Of a stretch of 5,265 nucleotides of DNA, positions 1 to 4,888 are shown one piece after another. Position numbers and translations under genes: made by a program. Under the pieces are notes generated by a model. That model was not told where the DNA came from. It did not search any database and worked only from the letters and a program-made list of their open reading frames with translations. The stretch's first letter is position 1. Every line of letters begins with the position of its first letter. Source of the DNA: Thermomicrobiaceae bacterium (GTDB taxonomy: Bacteria > Chloroflexota > Chloroflexia > Thermomicrobiales > Thermomicrobiaceae); assembly GCA_025966355.1 (NCBI GenBank), contig JAICWZ010000162.1:1-5265 (forward strand), read 5' to 3'.

Positions 1-89
1 AACGGGATGAGCAGGCTCATGGCGAGCGCGCGCCGGTCATTGACGAACTGTTTGAGGTCTTTCAGCATAATGACGAAAATCGTCGGCAT
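1..89 (-). CDS. ABC-2 type transporter permease, N-terminal fragment (cut by window edge)
   Basis: Only the first 29 codons are in the window. The ATG at 89-87 gives MPTIFVIMLKDLKQF followed by VNDRRALAMSLLIP. A short amphipathic start, then K-D-L-K-Q-F and a D-R-R-A-L motif just before a hydrophobic run, is the usual N-terminus of ABC-2 permeases (a cytoplasmic helix leading into the first membrane segment). The start lies 11 bases after the stop of the ATPase gene at 101-892, with a weak AAGG ribosome-binding match in the gap, so the two should be translated from one message. The membrane-spanning part and C-terminus lie beyond base 1. The role as membrane partner of the neighbouring ATPase is inferred from family resemblance and position; the substrate cannot be told. 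Confidence 0.8.
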   Translation of the reverse strand, partial: MPTIFVIMLKDLKQFVNDRRALAMSLLIP

Positions 90-100
90 GTACCAGCCTT

Positions 101-892
101 TCAGTCGCGATACTGCTTGCCGGTCAACTGGAGGAAGACTTCGGCCAGGCCGTGTGGCCGTTCGATGTGCGTGACCGGCTCTTCCACCCGCGTCGCAAGG
201 AGTTCCGCCAGCGTCCCCTCGGCCACGATGAGTCCTTCATCGATGATCGCGATCCGATCGCAGAGGCGTTCGGCTTCTTCCATATAGTGGGTCGTATAGA
301 GGATGGCGGTGCCGTTGTCGCGCAACTGCTCGGCCAGTTCGAAGATCGCCTCGCGCGTCTGCGGATCGACGCCGACGGTCGGCTCGTCGAGCATCAAGAG
401 TGGTGGATTGTGAATGAGGCCGGCCGCCAGATTGAGGCGTCGCTGCATGCCGCCGGAGAATGAATCGACCTTATCGTTCCGCCGGTCGAGTAGTCCGACC
501 CGTTCCAGCAGTTCGTCGATGCGCGCGTTGAGCGCTGAACCATGCAGACCATAGACTTCACCGAAAAAGCGCATATTCTCATCGGCCGTCAAGTCTTTAT
601 AGAGCGCGATCTCCTGCGGCACCAGACCGATCGACCGCTTGACCCGCTCGGTCTCGGAAATCGGAACGCCGGCAACGGTCGCCATACCGCTGGTCGGCTT
701 GAGGTAGGTCGCCAGCATGTTGATCGTCGTGCTCTTGCCGGCCCCGTTCGGACCGAGCAGCCCGAAGATTTCACCGGCATCGATATGAAAACTGACGCCG
801 CGCACGACCTCGCGCTCGTCAAACGTCTTGTGCAGATCGTGCGCGTCGAGGATCGTGCCGGTCGCCACGGCGGTCGCTTGGCTGGCGATCAT
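101..892 (-). CDS. ABC transporter ATP-binding protein, DrrA/ABC-2 exporter type (263 aa)
   Basis: This cytoplasmic ATPase should power an ABC-2 exporter. All nucleotide-binding motifs are intact: Walker A GPNGAGKST at about residues 47-55, Q-loop Q93, signature SGGMQ at 146-150, Walker B LLMLDEP at 165-171 with catalytic E170, D-loop around D176, and switch H202. It ends with the EVFLQLTGK tail typical of DrrA/CcmA-like exporters. At 263 residues it lacks most of the extra C-terminal domain seen in its paralogue at 1942-2880. The frame is open upstream to 1045, but that extension runs through a repeat and has no family resemblance. ATG 892 is preferred because GGAAGG lies 9 bases ahead of it; ATG 910 is a less likely alternative. 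The partner permease starts 11 bases downstream at 89. A 235-base gap separates it from the first exporter pair, so it may have its own promoter. The substrate is unknown; drugs or lipids are usual for the family. Confidence 0.93.
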   Translation of the reverse strand: MIASQATAVATGTILDAHDLHKTFDEREVVRGVSFHIDAGEIFGLLGPNGAGKSTTINMLATYLKPTSGMATVAGVPISETERVKRSIGLVPQEIALYKDLTADENMRFFGEVYGLHGSALNARIDELLERVGLLDRRNDKVDSFSGGMQRRLNLAAGLIHNPPLLMLDEPTVGVDPQTREAIFELAEQLRDNGTAILYTTHYMEEAERLCDRIAIIDEGLIVAEGTLAELLATRVEEPVTHIERPHGLAEVFLQLTGKQYRD

Positions 893-901
893 AGGCCCAT
901 T

Positions 902-907
902 CCTTCC
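902..907 (-). promoter_or_regulatory. Ribosome-binding site that decides the ATPase start
   Basis: Read on the minus strand this is GGAAGG, 9 bases before ATG 892. It lies just inside the coding sequence of the alternative ATG at 910, so it supports initiation at 892. Confidence 0.6.
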
Positions 908-1044
908 CATACAACGGGAAAACCGGACGTCCGGGCCGCGTCGCTCGGCGCCGGTGCGCTCCACGTCCGTTCCAATTCGCCAGCGGTTGCGCCAGCCACC
1001 AAAGAGTAACCGAACGGGCGGCTGCCGTGCAGGTATTTTTGTCA

Positions 1045-1090
1045 TGCAGAAACGCAGAGTTCTTAATAAAAAATCTCTGCATTCTCTGCA
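1045..1090. repeat. Interrupted inverted repeat made of CTCTGC words
   Basis: The left arm is 1045-1059 (TGCAGA then AACGCAGAG). The right arm is 1075-1090 (CTCTGCATT, one extra C at 1084, then TCTGCA). The arms pair over 15 positions with one G-T wobble and one bulge, around a 15-base AT-rich loop at 1060-1074. The right arm is itself two 9-base tandem copies (1073-1081 and 1082-1090) that differ in the first base. No T-run follows the stem on either strand, so it is not a standard intrinsic terminator. It sits between two exporter gene pairs and is much richer in AT than its surroundings. It resembles the dispersed CTCTGCG-type intergenic repeats I recall from several bacterial phyla; that comparison is from memory and unchecked. 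Confidence 0.65.
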
Positions 1091-1127
1091 GGGGCACCCG
1101 CGAGCAGACCGCGAGATACTCGTTCTC

Positions 1128-1949
1128 TCAGCTGACGACGCGGCGGACGAAGCGGTTCAGCCCGAAGAGGGTGAGGAAGAGCGCGATGGCGATCGAGGCG
1201 CCGAGATAGGCGGTGGTCGCCATGTGCGGCAGCGCCGGGGTGAGCGCGGCGCGCATCCCCTCCGACAGGTAGACGAGCGGGTTGACCAGCACCAGCACCT
1301 GCAGCCAGCGAACCGGCCCGAGCGCCGCCCAGGGATAGTAGATGCAGCCGAGGAAGCTGAGGGGTATAACGAGCAGTCCGAACATCAGCCCGATCTGATC
1401 CGGTCGGACCAGGCAGCCGAGCGTCAAGCCGAGCGCGCCGGAGGTCAGACAGGCGAGCGCGACGACGACGATGAGCAGCAGCCAGCTGTGGACATGCACA
1501 TCGACCGGCGTCGCCGGAATGAGATACACGAGCGGGAAGACGACCAGCGCCGAGAGCAGGCTCTGGGCGGCGCCGAAGGCGATCTTCTCGGCACCGACGG
1601 CCCAGACCGGCAAGGGCGACATGGCGCGATCTTCGATCTCGCGCGTCGCGCCGAACTCGATCGCCAGCGGCAACGCCACCGTCGAGATGCCGTTGAAGAC
1701 GGCGGAGACGGCGACTAACCCCGGTACCAGGATCGTGCCGAAGCTGACGCCCGAAGCACCACCCGAGATCCCTTGCCCAATCTTTGGAAAGAGATAGGCG
1801 AAGACGAAGACGAAGAGCAACGGTTGCGTCACCGTGCGGCCGATGAATTCACCGAGCGTATGGGCCAGCACTCGCGTATCGCGCAGCAGCAGACCACCAA
1901 AGGCGCGCAGGTAGATCGCGGGTCCGACATCGAGCGCCAGATCACTCAC
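1128..1949 (-). CDS. ABC-2 type exporter permease, DrrB-like (273 aa)
   Basis: This integral membrane protein should form the translocation path of the exporter powered by the ATPase at 1942-2880. After a cytoplasmic N-terminal stretch of about 40 residues there are about six hydrophobic segments, roughly at 41-54, 72-95, 122-146, 156-180, 186-205 and 246-266. The segment PLSFLGCIYYPWAAL (about 196-210) followed by LQVLVLVNPLVYLSEGMRAAL (216-236) is the hallmark ABC-2 region, with the conserved N-P-L and the R before the last helix. The start is a GTG at 1949-1947, with GGAGG 7 bases upstream. The GTG lies inside the 3' end of the ATPase gene, and the two overlap by 8 bases (GTGAGTGA), which predicts translational coupling and a fixed ratio of subunits. 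The length is usual for DrrB-type permeases. The substrate cannot be inferred. Confidence 0.93.
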   Translation of the reverse strand: MSDLALDVGPAIYLRAFGGLLLRDTRVLAHTLGEFIGRTVTQPLLFVFVFAYLFPKIGQGISGGASGVSFGTILVPGLVAVSAVFNGISTVALPLAIEFGATREIEDRAMSPLPVWAVGAEKIAFGAAQSLLSALVVFPLVYLIPATPVDVHVHSWLLLIVVVALACLTSGALGLTLGCLVRPDQIGLMFGLLVIPLSFLGCIYYPWAALGPVRWLQVLVLVNPLVYLSEGMRAALTPALPHMATTAYLGASIAIALFLTLFGLNRFVRRVVS

Positions 1950-2880
1950 GAAGATCCCTCCCGGTCAGATGAATGAAGACGGTTTCCAGCGTCGGCTCGG
2001 TCACCGCCAGGTTGCGCAGCCCGTGCGGCAACGCCGCTTCAACGACGGCCGGCACGACACCGTCCGAGCCGGAAGCAAAGACGCGCAGGCCGTCCGGGAT
2101 CGGTTCGACCGAGGCCACCCCGCCCAGTTGCTGGATGCGCGTCGTCAGGTCGTCCGATGCGTGATCGAGCGACAGCTCAACCACGGCGCCAACGCCCAGG
2201 CTCCGCTTGAGCACCTCCGGCCGGTCGATGACCAGGATCTTGCCGTGATCGATAATCGCGACGCGGTCGCAGAGTTCGTCGGCTTCCTCCATATAGTGCG
2301 TCGTCAGCAGCACGGTAACGCCGGAATCGCGCAGCGCCGTCACCAGCTCCCAGAGCGCCAGGCGGCTCTGCGGATCGAGCCCGGCGGTCGGCTCATCGAG
2401 AAAGAGGACACGCGGCCGGTGAGCGATGGCGCGCGCCAGTTGCAACCGCTGCGCCATACCTCCGGAGAGCGCATAGACCGACGCTTTGGCGCGCTCGGAC
2501 AAGCGGAATGTTTTGAGCAGATCGTCGGTCCGCTCGCGCGCCTCACGCGCACCCATGGCGAAGAAGCGGCAGTGGAGATAGAGATTCTCCCAGACGGTGC
2601 AGGCGCGATCGAGCGTATTGAACTGCGTCACGACGCCGATATTGCGCTTGACGCGAGCCGGTTGCTTGATCACGTCGACACCGGCGATGCGCACGACACC
2701 AGCGCTCGGGCGAATCCGCGTCGTGCAGACGCCGACCGTCGTCGTCTTGCCGGCGCCATTGGGACCGAGCAGCCCGAAGATCTCGCCGTGCTGCACCTCC
2801 AGGTCAATGCCGTCGACCGCGCGAATCTCCGGCGAGCCGGGGTAGATCTTTCGCAGCCCGGCGATGTCGATCGCGTGCAT
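1942..2880 (-). CDS. ABC transporter ATP-binding protein, DrrA type with C-terminal extension (312 aa)
   Basis: This is the cytoplasmic ATPase of the first exporter. Motifs in order: Walker A GPNGAGKTT at 39-47, Q-loop Q86, signature LSGGMAQ at 138-144, Walker B VLFLDEP at 158-164 with catalytic E163, D-loop GLDP at 167-170, and switch H195. Residues from about 225 to 300 form the extra C-terminal domain found in daunorubicin-resistance-type ATPases, and the protein ends in VFIHLTGRDLRE. ATG 2880 was chosen because GGAG lies 5 bases before it and family homology begins there. An in-frame TTG at 2934 would add 18 residues but would overlap the upstream gene and has no resemblance to the family. 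The gene begins 26 bases after the PadR stop and its end overlaps the permease start, so padR, ATPase and permease look like one operon. It is a paralogue of the ATPase at 101-892. Export of a drug-like or lipid substrate is inferred from the family. Confidence 0.95.
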   Translation of the reverse strand: MHAIDIAGLRKIYPGSPEIRAVDGIDLEVQHGEIFGLLGPNGAGKTTTVGVCTTRIRPSAGVVRIAGVDVIKQPARVKRNIGVVTQFNTLDRACTVWENLYLHCRFFAMGAREARERTDDLLKTFRLSERAKASVYALSGGMAQRLQLARAIAHRPRVLFLDEPTAGLDPQSRLALWELVTALRDSGVTVLLTTHYMEEADELCDRVAIIDHGKILVIDRPEVLKRSLGVGAVVELSLDHASDDLTTRIQQLGGVASVEPIPDGLRVFASGSDGVVPAVVEAALPHGLRNLAVTEPTLETVFIHLTGRDLRE

Positions 2881-2906
2881 GAGGGCTCCGTTCGTTTCGA
2901 TGCTTG

Positions 2907-3491
2907 TCAGTTTGATGGGTCGGCGCCTGAACAACGCTTCGGTTTGACATCCGCCTCCGGCGACGTGAGGATGTCGTCGAACTCGGCGTGCCAGGCAATC
3001 TCGGCACGCAGGTGCAGCTCCCCACGACGCATGACCGCGCGGTTGCTGGCGGAAAGCAGACCACGAGCATCGAGCCGTTCGCGATCGGCGGTCAATTGCT
3101 CCAACATAATCGCCAGCTTCTGACGACGGGCGCGTAGCAGCCGGGCGATATCCTCCGGCTCACCCGCCCCGGCGAAGAGCAACGCCATACCGAGCGGATC
3201 TGGATTCGGATGGATCTCCGCGATCGCCTGCTCCCAGAGAATGTGCAGCTCGCGAAAACCTTCATCGGTGATCTGGTAGATCGTGCGCGCCGGGCGTTTG
3301 CCGACCTGTTCGTTGCGCAGCGGCTCGACCAGCCCCTCTTCCTCCATCCGGTGCAGCTCGCGATAGAGCGCCCCGACACTGACGCCACCCCATTCGCCGA
3401 CATTGGTGATCTCGGCGTCGCGGCGAATCTGATGTCCATGTCGCGGCCCCCGCGCCAGGATGCCAAGGACCATCAAGCGAGATAGATTCAT
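2907..3491 (-). CDS. PadR-family transcriptional regulator (194 aa)
   Basis: This is a DNA-binding repressor of the PadR family. Residues 4-85 form the winged helix: LMVLGILARGPRHGHQI is the first helix region with the conserved G-x-x-HGHQI-type motif, GGVSVGALYRELHRMEEEGLVEP is the recognition helix and following turn (S-x-G-x-x-Y-R-x-L, the family signature), and ARTIYQITDEGFRELH is the wing and the linker. Residues from about 97 to 172 are predicted helical and match in position the C-terminal dimerisation/ligand domain of longer PadR proteins. ATG 3491 is chosen; an upstream extension of 6 residues is possible but enters the operator. No clear ribosome-binding site precedes the ATG. The ATPase gene follows after 26 bases. 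Family members of this kind usually repress their own operon and a linked multidrug ABC exporter until a ligand binds, which fits this layout; the ligand is unknown. Confidence 0.93.
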   Translation of the reverse strand: MNLSRLMVLGILARGPRHGHQIRRDAEITNVGEWGGVSVGALYRELHRMEEEGLVEPLRNEQVGKRPARTIYQITDEGFRELHILWEQAIAEIHPNPDPLGMALLFAGAGEPEDIARLLRARRQKLAIMLEQLTADRERLDARGLLSASNRAVMRRGELHLRAEIAWHAEFDDILTSPEADVKPKRCSGADPSN

Positions 3492-3521
3492 GAGACTAAT
3501 CTCACACAACTATATGAGATT
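3491..3521. promoter_or_regulatory. Predicted PadR operator: interleaved TGAGA/TCTCA dyads
   Basis: The 7-base arms AATCTCA (3498-3504) and TGAGATT (3515-3521) form a perfect inverted repeat around 10 bases. The left arm also pairs with TGAGA at 3491-3495 in a second dyad, TGAGA-N4-TCTCA (3491-3504), which reaches the start codon. The larger dyad exactly covers the -10 box and spacer of the predicted promoter, so a bound dimer would exclude RNA polymerase. Autoregulation by the adjacent PadR protein is the natural reading, but it is inferred from position. Confidence 0.6.
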
Positions 3522-3526
3522 GTCAA
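3498..3526 (-). promoter_or_regulatory. Probable promoter of the padR-exporter operon
   Basis: On the minus strand a perfect TTGACA (3526-3521) is followed by a 17-base spacer and GAGATT (3503-3498), a poor -10 box with 3 of 6 consensus matches. This would start transcription close to the ATG at 3491, giving a nearly leaderless message. That agrees with the lack of a ribosome-binding site. A better -10 match, TATAGT at 3514-3509, is present, but no good -35 box stands at the right distance from it. The short region between the sulfurtransferase stop and padR is locally AT-rich, as expected for a promoter. Confidence 0.6.
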
Positions 3527-3571
3527 GAGGATATGAGCGTAGATCCGAGACCGGGGCGAGGGCGTCCCAGC

Positions 3572-4507
3572 CTACGGCATCCCCTTCTCGACCGGCAAAT
3601 CCGGATGGGCGCTCCATTCGGCCCAGGAGCCGGTGAAGAGTTTCACCTTGTCGTAGCCGATCAGGCGTAACGTGAAATAGGTGACGGCCGAGCGGACGCC
3701 GGTCGAGCAATAGGGGATGATCGTTTTGTCGGTCGATACACCGACTGCCGTGTACATCTGGCGTAACACGTCCTGCGGCTTCCAGAGTGGGATCGGCCCA
3801 CCGGTGGCGTTCTCGGTGTAGGGGATATTGACCGCGCCGGGGAGATGGCCGGCCGTGTATTCGTTCAGGGCACGCACGTCGAGGAAGACGACATCGGGCT
3901 GCTTGAGCGCATCGCGCACGTCGTCAAGCCGCGCCAGCACCGAGGGATCCGCCGTGCCGCGGTAGGTTGTTGGCGATGCTTTCGAAGCCGTGACCGTCGT
4001 CGCCTGCCCTGCGTTTTTCCAGGCAGGCAGACCGCCATTCAGCACCTGTTTCTCCTTCTGGCCGAGATAGGCGAGCACCCACCAGAGCCGGGCGGCAAAG
4101 AGCGTGCCGTTATCATAGGCGACGACACGGTCGCCATTGGTAAGGCCCAATTCGCCGAGCTTCTGCTCCACTCGATCCTGCCAGCTGCGAAGTGCGGCAT
4201 CGGACGACGTGTCGGAGATATCGAGATCGGGCCAATCAATCTGCATCATGCCGTCGATGTGTCCGGCAGCGAAATCCTGCGCCGGCATCAGCGCGATCAC
4301 ATGCACATTCGGCAGATCAGCGGCCAACGTCTTCGCATCGACCAGCAGATCCGCCTTGGCATAAGCCGTTGCCGTCGCGACCGTCGACGCGGTCGCGCTC
4401 GGCACGCTGCCGGCCCCGCCGGCATCCTGACCGCCACAGGCCGCCAGTAGCCCACCTAAGCCAACCAGCCCACCGACAAACGCCCGGCGTGTGAGCCGCG
4501 ACGACAT
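3572..4507 (-). CDS. Tat-exported lipoprotein sulfurtransferase with two rhodanese domains (311 aa)
   Basis: This predicted sulfurtransferase would move a sulfane sulfur from a donor such as thiosulfate or 3-mercaptopyruvate to an acceptor, via a cysteine persulfide. The N-terminus reads as a Tat signal, T-R-R-A-F-V at residues 6-11, then a hydrophobic stretch and a lipobox L-A-A-C (21-24), so the protein should be folded before export and lipid-anchored outside at C24. A low-complexity Ser/Ala/Thr linker (34-50) follows. The N-terminal rhodanese domain (about 53-168) has YDNG and NGGLPAW landmarks but no cysteine at the active-site loop, as is normal for the structural domain. The C-terminal domain (about 190-305) has the catalytic loop C267-S-T-G-V-R272 and the FTGSWAEW motif. 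ATG 4507 is preferred to an upstream GTG at 4525 because AAGGA lies 5 bases before it. It ends 80 bases before padR, which appears to have its own promoter. The donor cannot be told from the sequence. Confidence 0.93.
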   Translation of the reverse strand: MSSRLTRRAFVGGLVGLGGLLAACGGQDAGGAGSVPSATASTVATATAYAKADLLVDAKTLAADLPNVHVIALMPAQDFAAGHIDGMMQIDWPDLDISDTSSDAALRSWQDRVEQKLGELGLTNGDRVVAYDNGTLFAARLWWVLAYLGQKEKQVLNGGLPAWKNAGQATTVTASKASPTTYRGTADPSVLARLDDVRDALKQPDVVFLDVRALNEYTAGHLPGAVNIPYTENATGGPIPLWKPQDVLRQMYTAVGVSTDKTIIPYCSTGVRSAVTYFTLRLIGYDKVKLFTGSWAEWSAHPDLPVEKGMP

Positions 4508-4625
4508 ACTTTTCCTTGGGGGCACTCGTCCTCAATCACTCGATCAGGCGACGATGTCGTCCATACTGATTAACTCTACGCCCGATTCACGGATCGAGTT
4601 TGACATTGGTCGTCCGATGAGGCCA

Positions 4626-4679
4626 CCGGAATCACAAGCGAACTCCACCCGCCGGTCGCTTGGGCGGAGCGGTTTCCGG
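4626..4679 (-). other. Possible structured leader segment with competing stems
   Basis: Outer arms 4626-4631 and 4674-4679 (CCGGAA/TTCCGG) and inner arms 4635-4641 and 4656-4662 (CAAGCGA/TCGCTTG) are perfect complements. A third pairing, 4643-4650 with 4662-4669, competes with the inner stem. Its single imperfect pair is a G-U wobble in minus-strand RNA but an A-C mismatch in plus-strand RNA, which favours a minus-strand transcript leading into the sulfurtransferase 119 bases downstream. No known riboswitch consensus was recognised, and GC-rich DNA forms such stems by chance. Confidence 0.3.
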
Positions 4680-4818
4680 GATGATGCCGAGCGATCCGAG
4701 AAAGACGCTTCGCGTGCTCCGTCACAGAACAAATGGTGGCGAGATTCAACGCGTCTGGCAGATGCGTTGGTACATCAGCCTGCGAGGGTTTGCGGCCACA
4801 AAGCGGGTCACAAGCAGA

Positions 4819-4844
4819 TTTGTGTCTCATAAGTGAGACACAAA
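4819..4844. repeat. Palindrome copy 1, core TAAG
   Basis: Two perfect 11-base arms, TTTGTGTCTCA (4819-4829) and TGAGACACAAA (4834-4844), flank the 4-base core TAAG. It begins a 28-base unit (4820-4847, ending in ACTC) that recurs 30 bp to the right. Confidence 0.9.
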
Positions 4845-4849
4845 CTCCG

Positions 4850-4874
4850 TTGTGTCTCACTTATGAGACACAAA
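4850..4874. repeat. Palindrome copy 2, core CTTA (flipped relative to copy 1)
   Basis: Two perfect 10-base arms, TTGTGTCTCA (4850-4859) and TGAGACACAA (4864-4873), flank CTTA, the reverse complement of the copy 1 core. The 28-base unit 4850-4877 equals 4820-4847 except for that core. It ends 14 bases after the Fic stop codon in the direction of transcription. Roles to consider are a twin operator, a recombinase site pair or a bidirectional hairpin. There is no T-run, so a classical terminator is not supported. Confidence 0.9.
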
Positions 4875-4888
4875 CTCTCGGTTGACGA

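Larger units (their letters stand above)
4508..4888. other. 381-base region without a convincing gene
   Basis: This lies between the Fic gene stop and the sulfurtransferase start. Both strands have short open frames of up to about 110 codons, but none has a recognisable domain, a good ribosome-binding site or protein-like composition. It contains the twin palindromes at 4819-4874 and the paired GC-rich segment at 4626-4679. It must also carry the sulfurtransferase promoter unless that gene is read through from Fic. I see no strong -35/-10 pair; a weak TATGGA-like box lies around 4560. It could hold a decayed gene, since the minus-strand frame ending near 4544 reads SGVELISMDDIVA, but this is not enough to call one. 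Confidence 0.5.

Noticed and set aside
893..1045. N-terminal extension of the second ATPase to ATG 1045
   Set aside because: The added residues are basic, unlike the family, and start within the repeat; a better ribosome-binding site supports 892.
1045..1090. Intrinsic terminator
   Set aside because: The stem is strong, but neither strand has a T-run after it.
828..1718. Plus-strand open frame of 296 codons
   Set aside because: It is antisense to the permease and runs through the inverted repeat; composition is dominated by charged residues (Arg, Glu, Asp, Gln) with no recognisable domain.
1969..3123. Long plus-strand open frame of 384 codons
   Set aside because: It lies antisense to the ATPase and PadR genes, which have full family motifs. 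Its Arg/Asp/Gln-rich translation with no domain is typical of antisense frames in GC-rich DNA.
4600..4605. TTGACA on the plus strand as a -35 box
   Set aside because: No -10 box at suitable spacing and no plus-strand gene follows.
4630..4660. T-box-like motif (GGGTGGAGTTCGC on the minus strand)
   Set aside because: It differs from the conserved T-box sequence, no specifier stem or terminator was seen, and the downstream gene is not an aminoacyl-tRNA or amino-acid gene.
4491..4832. Plus-strand open frame of 113 codons in the gene-poor gap
   Set aside because: It starts inside the opposite-strand sulfurtransferase, ends inside a palindrome, lacks a ribosome-binding site and resembles no family.
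4819..4877. CRISPR array
   Set aside because: Only two units occur, they are full palindromes, and only two bases separate the 28-base units, so there is no spacer.
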